Below are positions 21,603 through 22,675 of a stretch of DNA of 22,675 nt, piece by piece. Under the pieces are notes generated by a model. That model did not search any database, was not told where the DNA came from, and was given only the letters and a program-made list of their open reading frames with translations. The DNA comes from 2-01-FULL-33-17 sp964474375 (lineage in GTDB: Bacteria; Patescibacteriota; Minisyncoccia; Phycocordibacterales; UBA9973). The position numbers and the translations under genes are program-made. The DNA lies in NCBI GenBank assembly GCA_964474375.1, contig CAYYSG010000010.1:1-22675 (forward strand), read 5' to 3'. The stretch's first letter is position 1; every line of letters starts with the position of its first letter.

Positions 21603-21914
21603 CTACATTACTCTACTAGATAAATCCTGTACGGCTTTGAATATTTGCCCCAGGATGAACCTCACTATTATAAAACAAGGCACGAAAACAACAACCCCTA
21701 GTACAAACAGTATTTTAAATACCAGAACTGATCCCAGTACCAAATTCGTAAACCCTAGTATAAAAAACAGTACTAGAAAAAGTCCAAATATAACAAAAGG
21801 TAATACTGCTAATTCCTTTGCCATGTCGGTGACTTCGTTGGCTGTAGCCTGAGTTGGGTTGGCTTTGAAATCTTTATATAATTTGCGCAATTTAAAAACT
21901 TTGAAGATTATCAT
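21603..21914 (-). CDS. Hypothetical two-helix membrane protein
   Basis: This 103-aa protein has a basic, amphipathic N-terminus (MIIFKVFKLRKLYKDFKANP), then a polar segment. Two long hydrophobic helices follow (approx. 34-58 and 60-85, VIFGLFLVLFFILGF and VFKILFVLGVVVFVPCFIIV) before a short cytoplasmic tail. No family is recognised. The frame is open to a GTG at 21929, but a perfect TATAAT lies between 21926 and 21921, exactly 6 nt before the ATG at 21914. The ATG is therefore the better start, since the GTG would be upstream of the transcription start. Confidence 0.65.
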   Translation of the reverse strand: MIIFKVFKLRKLYKDFKANPTQATANEVTDMAKELAVLPFVIFGLFLVLFFILGFTNLVLGSVLVFKILFVLGVVVFVPCFIIVRFILGQIFKAVQDLSSRVM

Positions 21915-21926
21915 GAATTTATTATA
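21915..21926 (-). promoter_or_regulatory. Consensus -10 leaderless promoter of the 103-aa gene
   Basis: Minus-strand TATAAT (21926-21921) is followed by 6 nt (AAATTC) and the ATG at 21914. This decides the start of the gene and fits the leaderless pattern. Confidence 0.6.
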
Positions 21927-21949
21927 CACGAATTAGCTCTGACTAGAAC

Positions 21950-22438
21950 TTATTTTATATAGCTATCAAAATATATAGCATGACAGGTATAGCCGCCGGG
22001 GTTCTTTTGCAAATAGTCCTGATGATATTCTTCCGCAGGCCAGAATTTGGTGAATCCCTCTAGCGTGGTAACCACAGGCGCATTCCAGCGCCCTGAATCA
22101 TTAACTATTTTTATGAAATCCTGCGCTTGTTTTAGCTCATCGTCATTTTGGTAAAATATGGCACTACGGTAAGATGTACCCATGTCATTACCCTGCTGGT
22201 TTAATGTAGTTGGGTTATGTATCTGAAAGAAAAAGTCCAGTAGTTTCCAAAAGCTTGTAACACTATCGTCATATTCTATTTCTAATGCTTCGGCGTGACC
22301 AGGATGGTTTTCGTAAGTTGGATCAACATTAGTGCCACCTGTATAGCCAGCTGTGATGTTTATTACCCCAGGCTGTGTACGCATCAAATCTTCCAACCCC
22401 CAGAAACAGCCTCCAGCTAAATATGCTTTTTTTATCAT
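21950..22438 (-). CDS. msrA: Peptide methionine-(S)-S-oxide reductase MsrA
   Basis: This complete 162-aa MsrA has the active-site motif GGCFWGLED near the N-terminus (catalytic Cys 11). The family's GYTGG, HAEALEIEYD, FFxxHxPTxxNxQGNDxGxxYRS and YHQDYL segments follow in order. The enzyme reduces the S-epimer of methionine sulfoxide, free or in proteins, with thioredoxin-like donors. A second Cys in GGYTCHAIYF near the C-terminus can act as the resolving residue. It follows msrB after a single base, so the two epimer-specific repair enzymes are made from one transcript. The glutaredoxin gene elsewhere in the window could take part in recycling. Confidence 0.96.
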   Translation of the reverse strand: MIKKAYLAGGCFWGLEDLMRTQPGVINITAGYTGGTNVDPTYENHPGHAEALEIEYDDSVTSFWKLLDFFFQIHNPTTLNQQGNDMGTSYRSAIFYQNDDELKQAQDFIKIVNDSGRWNAPVVTTLEGFTKFWPAEEYHQDYLQKNPGGYTCHAIYFDSYIK

Positions 22439-22439
22439 A

Positions 22440-22675
22440 TTACTTACCTTCTACAAATTTTAATGAAATAGAATTCACACAGTGGCGAGTATTTTTGTCG
22501 GTTAGCATTTCACCTTCAAAAACATGTCCCAAATACCCACCGCAATTAGCGCAGGTTATTTCCACTCTCTGCCCGTCGGCATCCATAGTACGTTTTACTG
22601 CGCCCGGAATTTCGTCATCAAAACTAGGCCAGCCGCAGGTACTTTCAAATTTGTCCTGTGAATTATATAGCGGCG
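22440..22675 (-). CDS. msrB: Peptide methionine-(R)-S-oxide reductase MsrB, C-terminal part
   Basis: The visible 78 codons (77 residues plus stop) cover the C-terminal part of MsrB: STCGWPSFDDEIPGAV, the zinc-ligand pair in CANCGGYLGHVFEG and the catalytic Cys in RHCVNSISLKF. The N-terminal part, including the first zinc CxxC, lies beyond the window. MsrB reduces the R-epimer of methionine sulfoxide, complementing MsrA. The extra Cys in STCGWPSF is the usual resolving Cys position in one MsrB class. The stop codon is one base from the msrA start, so the order is msrB then msrA, as separate proteins rather than the fused form found in some bacteria. Confidence 0.94.
   Translation of the reverse strand, partial: PLYNSQDKFESTCGWPSFDDEIPGAVKRTMDADGQRVEITCANCGGYLGHVFEGEMLTDKNTRHCVNSISLKFVEGK

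Noticed and set aside
21915..21929. GTG start at 21929 for the 103-aa membrane protein
   Set aside because: It is upstream of a perfect TATAAT placed 6 nt before the ATG at 21914.

Overview
This is about 22.7 kb of A/T-rich bacterial chromosome, most like a member of the Candidate Phyla Radiation (Patescibacteria, probably a Parcubacteria-type lineage). The reasons are short, tightly packed genes, a DUF5671/pseudopilin-like protein of a kind common in those genomes, very small membrane proteins, minimised aminoacyl-tRNA synthetases, and almost no recognisable Shine-Dalgarno sequences. The taxonomic call is an inference from gene content. The window carries three gaps of exactly 100 N, so it is a draft scaffold with placeholder gap lengths.

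Layout. 1-773 (-): 5' part of an ABC-F ATPase. 873-2193: a divergent pair of unrecognised genes between two hairpin terminators. 2220-4001: a divergent pair of a cytidylate-kinase-like P-loop kinase (-) and tsaD (+). 4029-7164 (+): valS (interrupted by gap 1), an overlapping PrsW-type membrane protease gene, and a small heat-shock protein cut by gap 2. 7265-7987 (-): an FtsB/DivIC-like protein, a small membrane protein and tRNA-Phe(GAA). 8005-8690 (+): a 35-aa membrane peptide, a glutaredoxin, tRNA-Arg(CCU) cut by gap 3, and the tail of another gene. 8729-17626 (-): a long run of a DUF5671-type protein, leuS, an O-antigen-ligase-like membrane protein with TPRs, murJ and lepA. 17649-18272 (+): a membrane protein with an eight-heptad coiled coil. 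18322-20209 (-): ychF and an endonuclease/exonuclease/phosphatase-family gene. 20305-22675: an unknown gene, a 36-aa membrane peptide, DoxX-like and small membrane proteins, and msrB-msrA.

The genes are mostly housekeeping: translation (valS, leuS, lepA, ychF, ABC-F, tsaD, two tRNAs), cell envelope and division (murJ, O-antigen-ligase-like/TPR, FtsB-like), and protein/redox repair (Hsp20, glutaredoxin, MsrA/MsrB, DoxX-like). I see no CRISPR array, prophage, transposon or defence system.

Two things stand out. First, leuS encodes a LeuRS of only 680 aa in which the whole CP1 editing domain is replaced by a short linker, while the ValRS a few genes away keeps its editing domain. Second, more than a dozen genes have a -10-like hexamer (often with an extended TGn) ending 5 to 9 nt before the start codon. 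That spacing puts the transcription start at or next to the A of ATG, so leaderless mRNAs appear to be the rule here. Several of these promoters sit back to back in divergent gaps of only 17 to 45 bp, one of them as a perfect palindrome.
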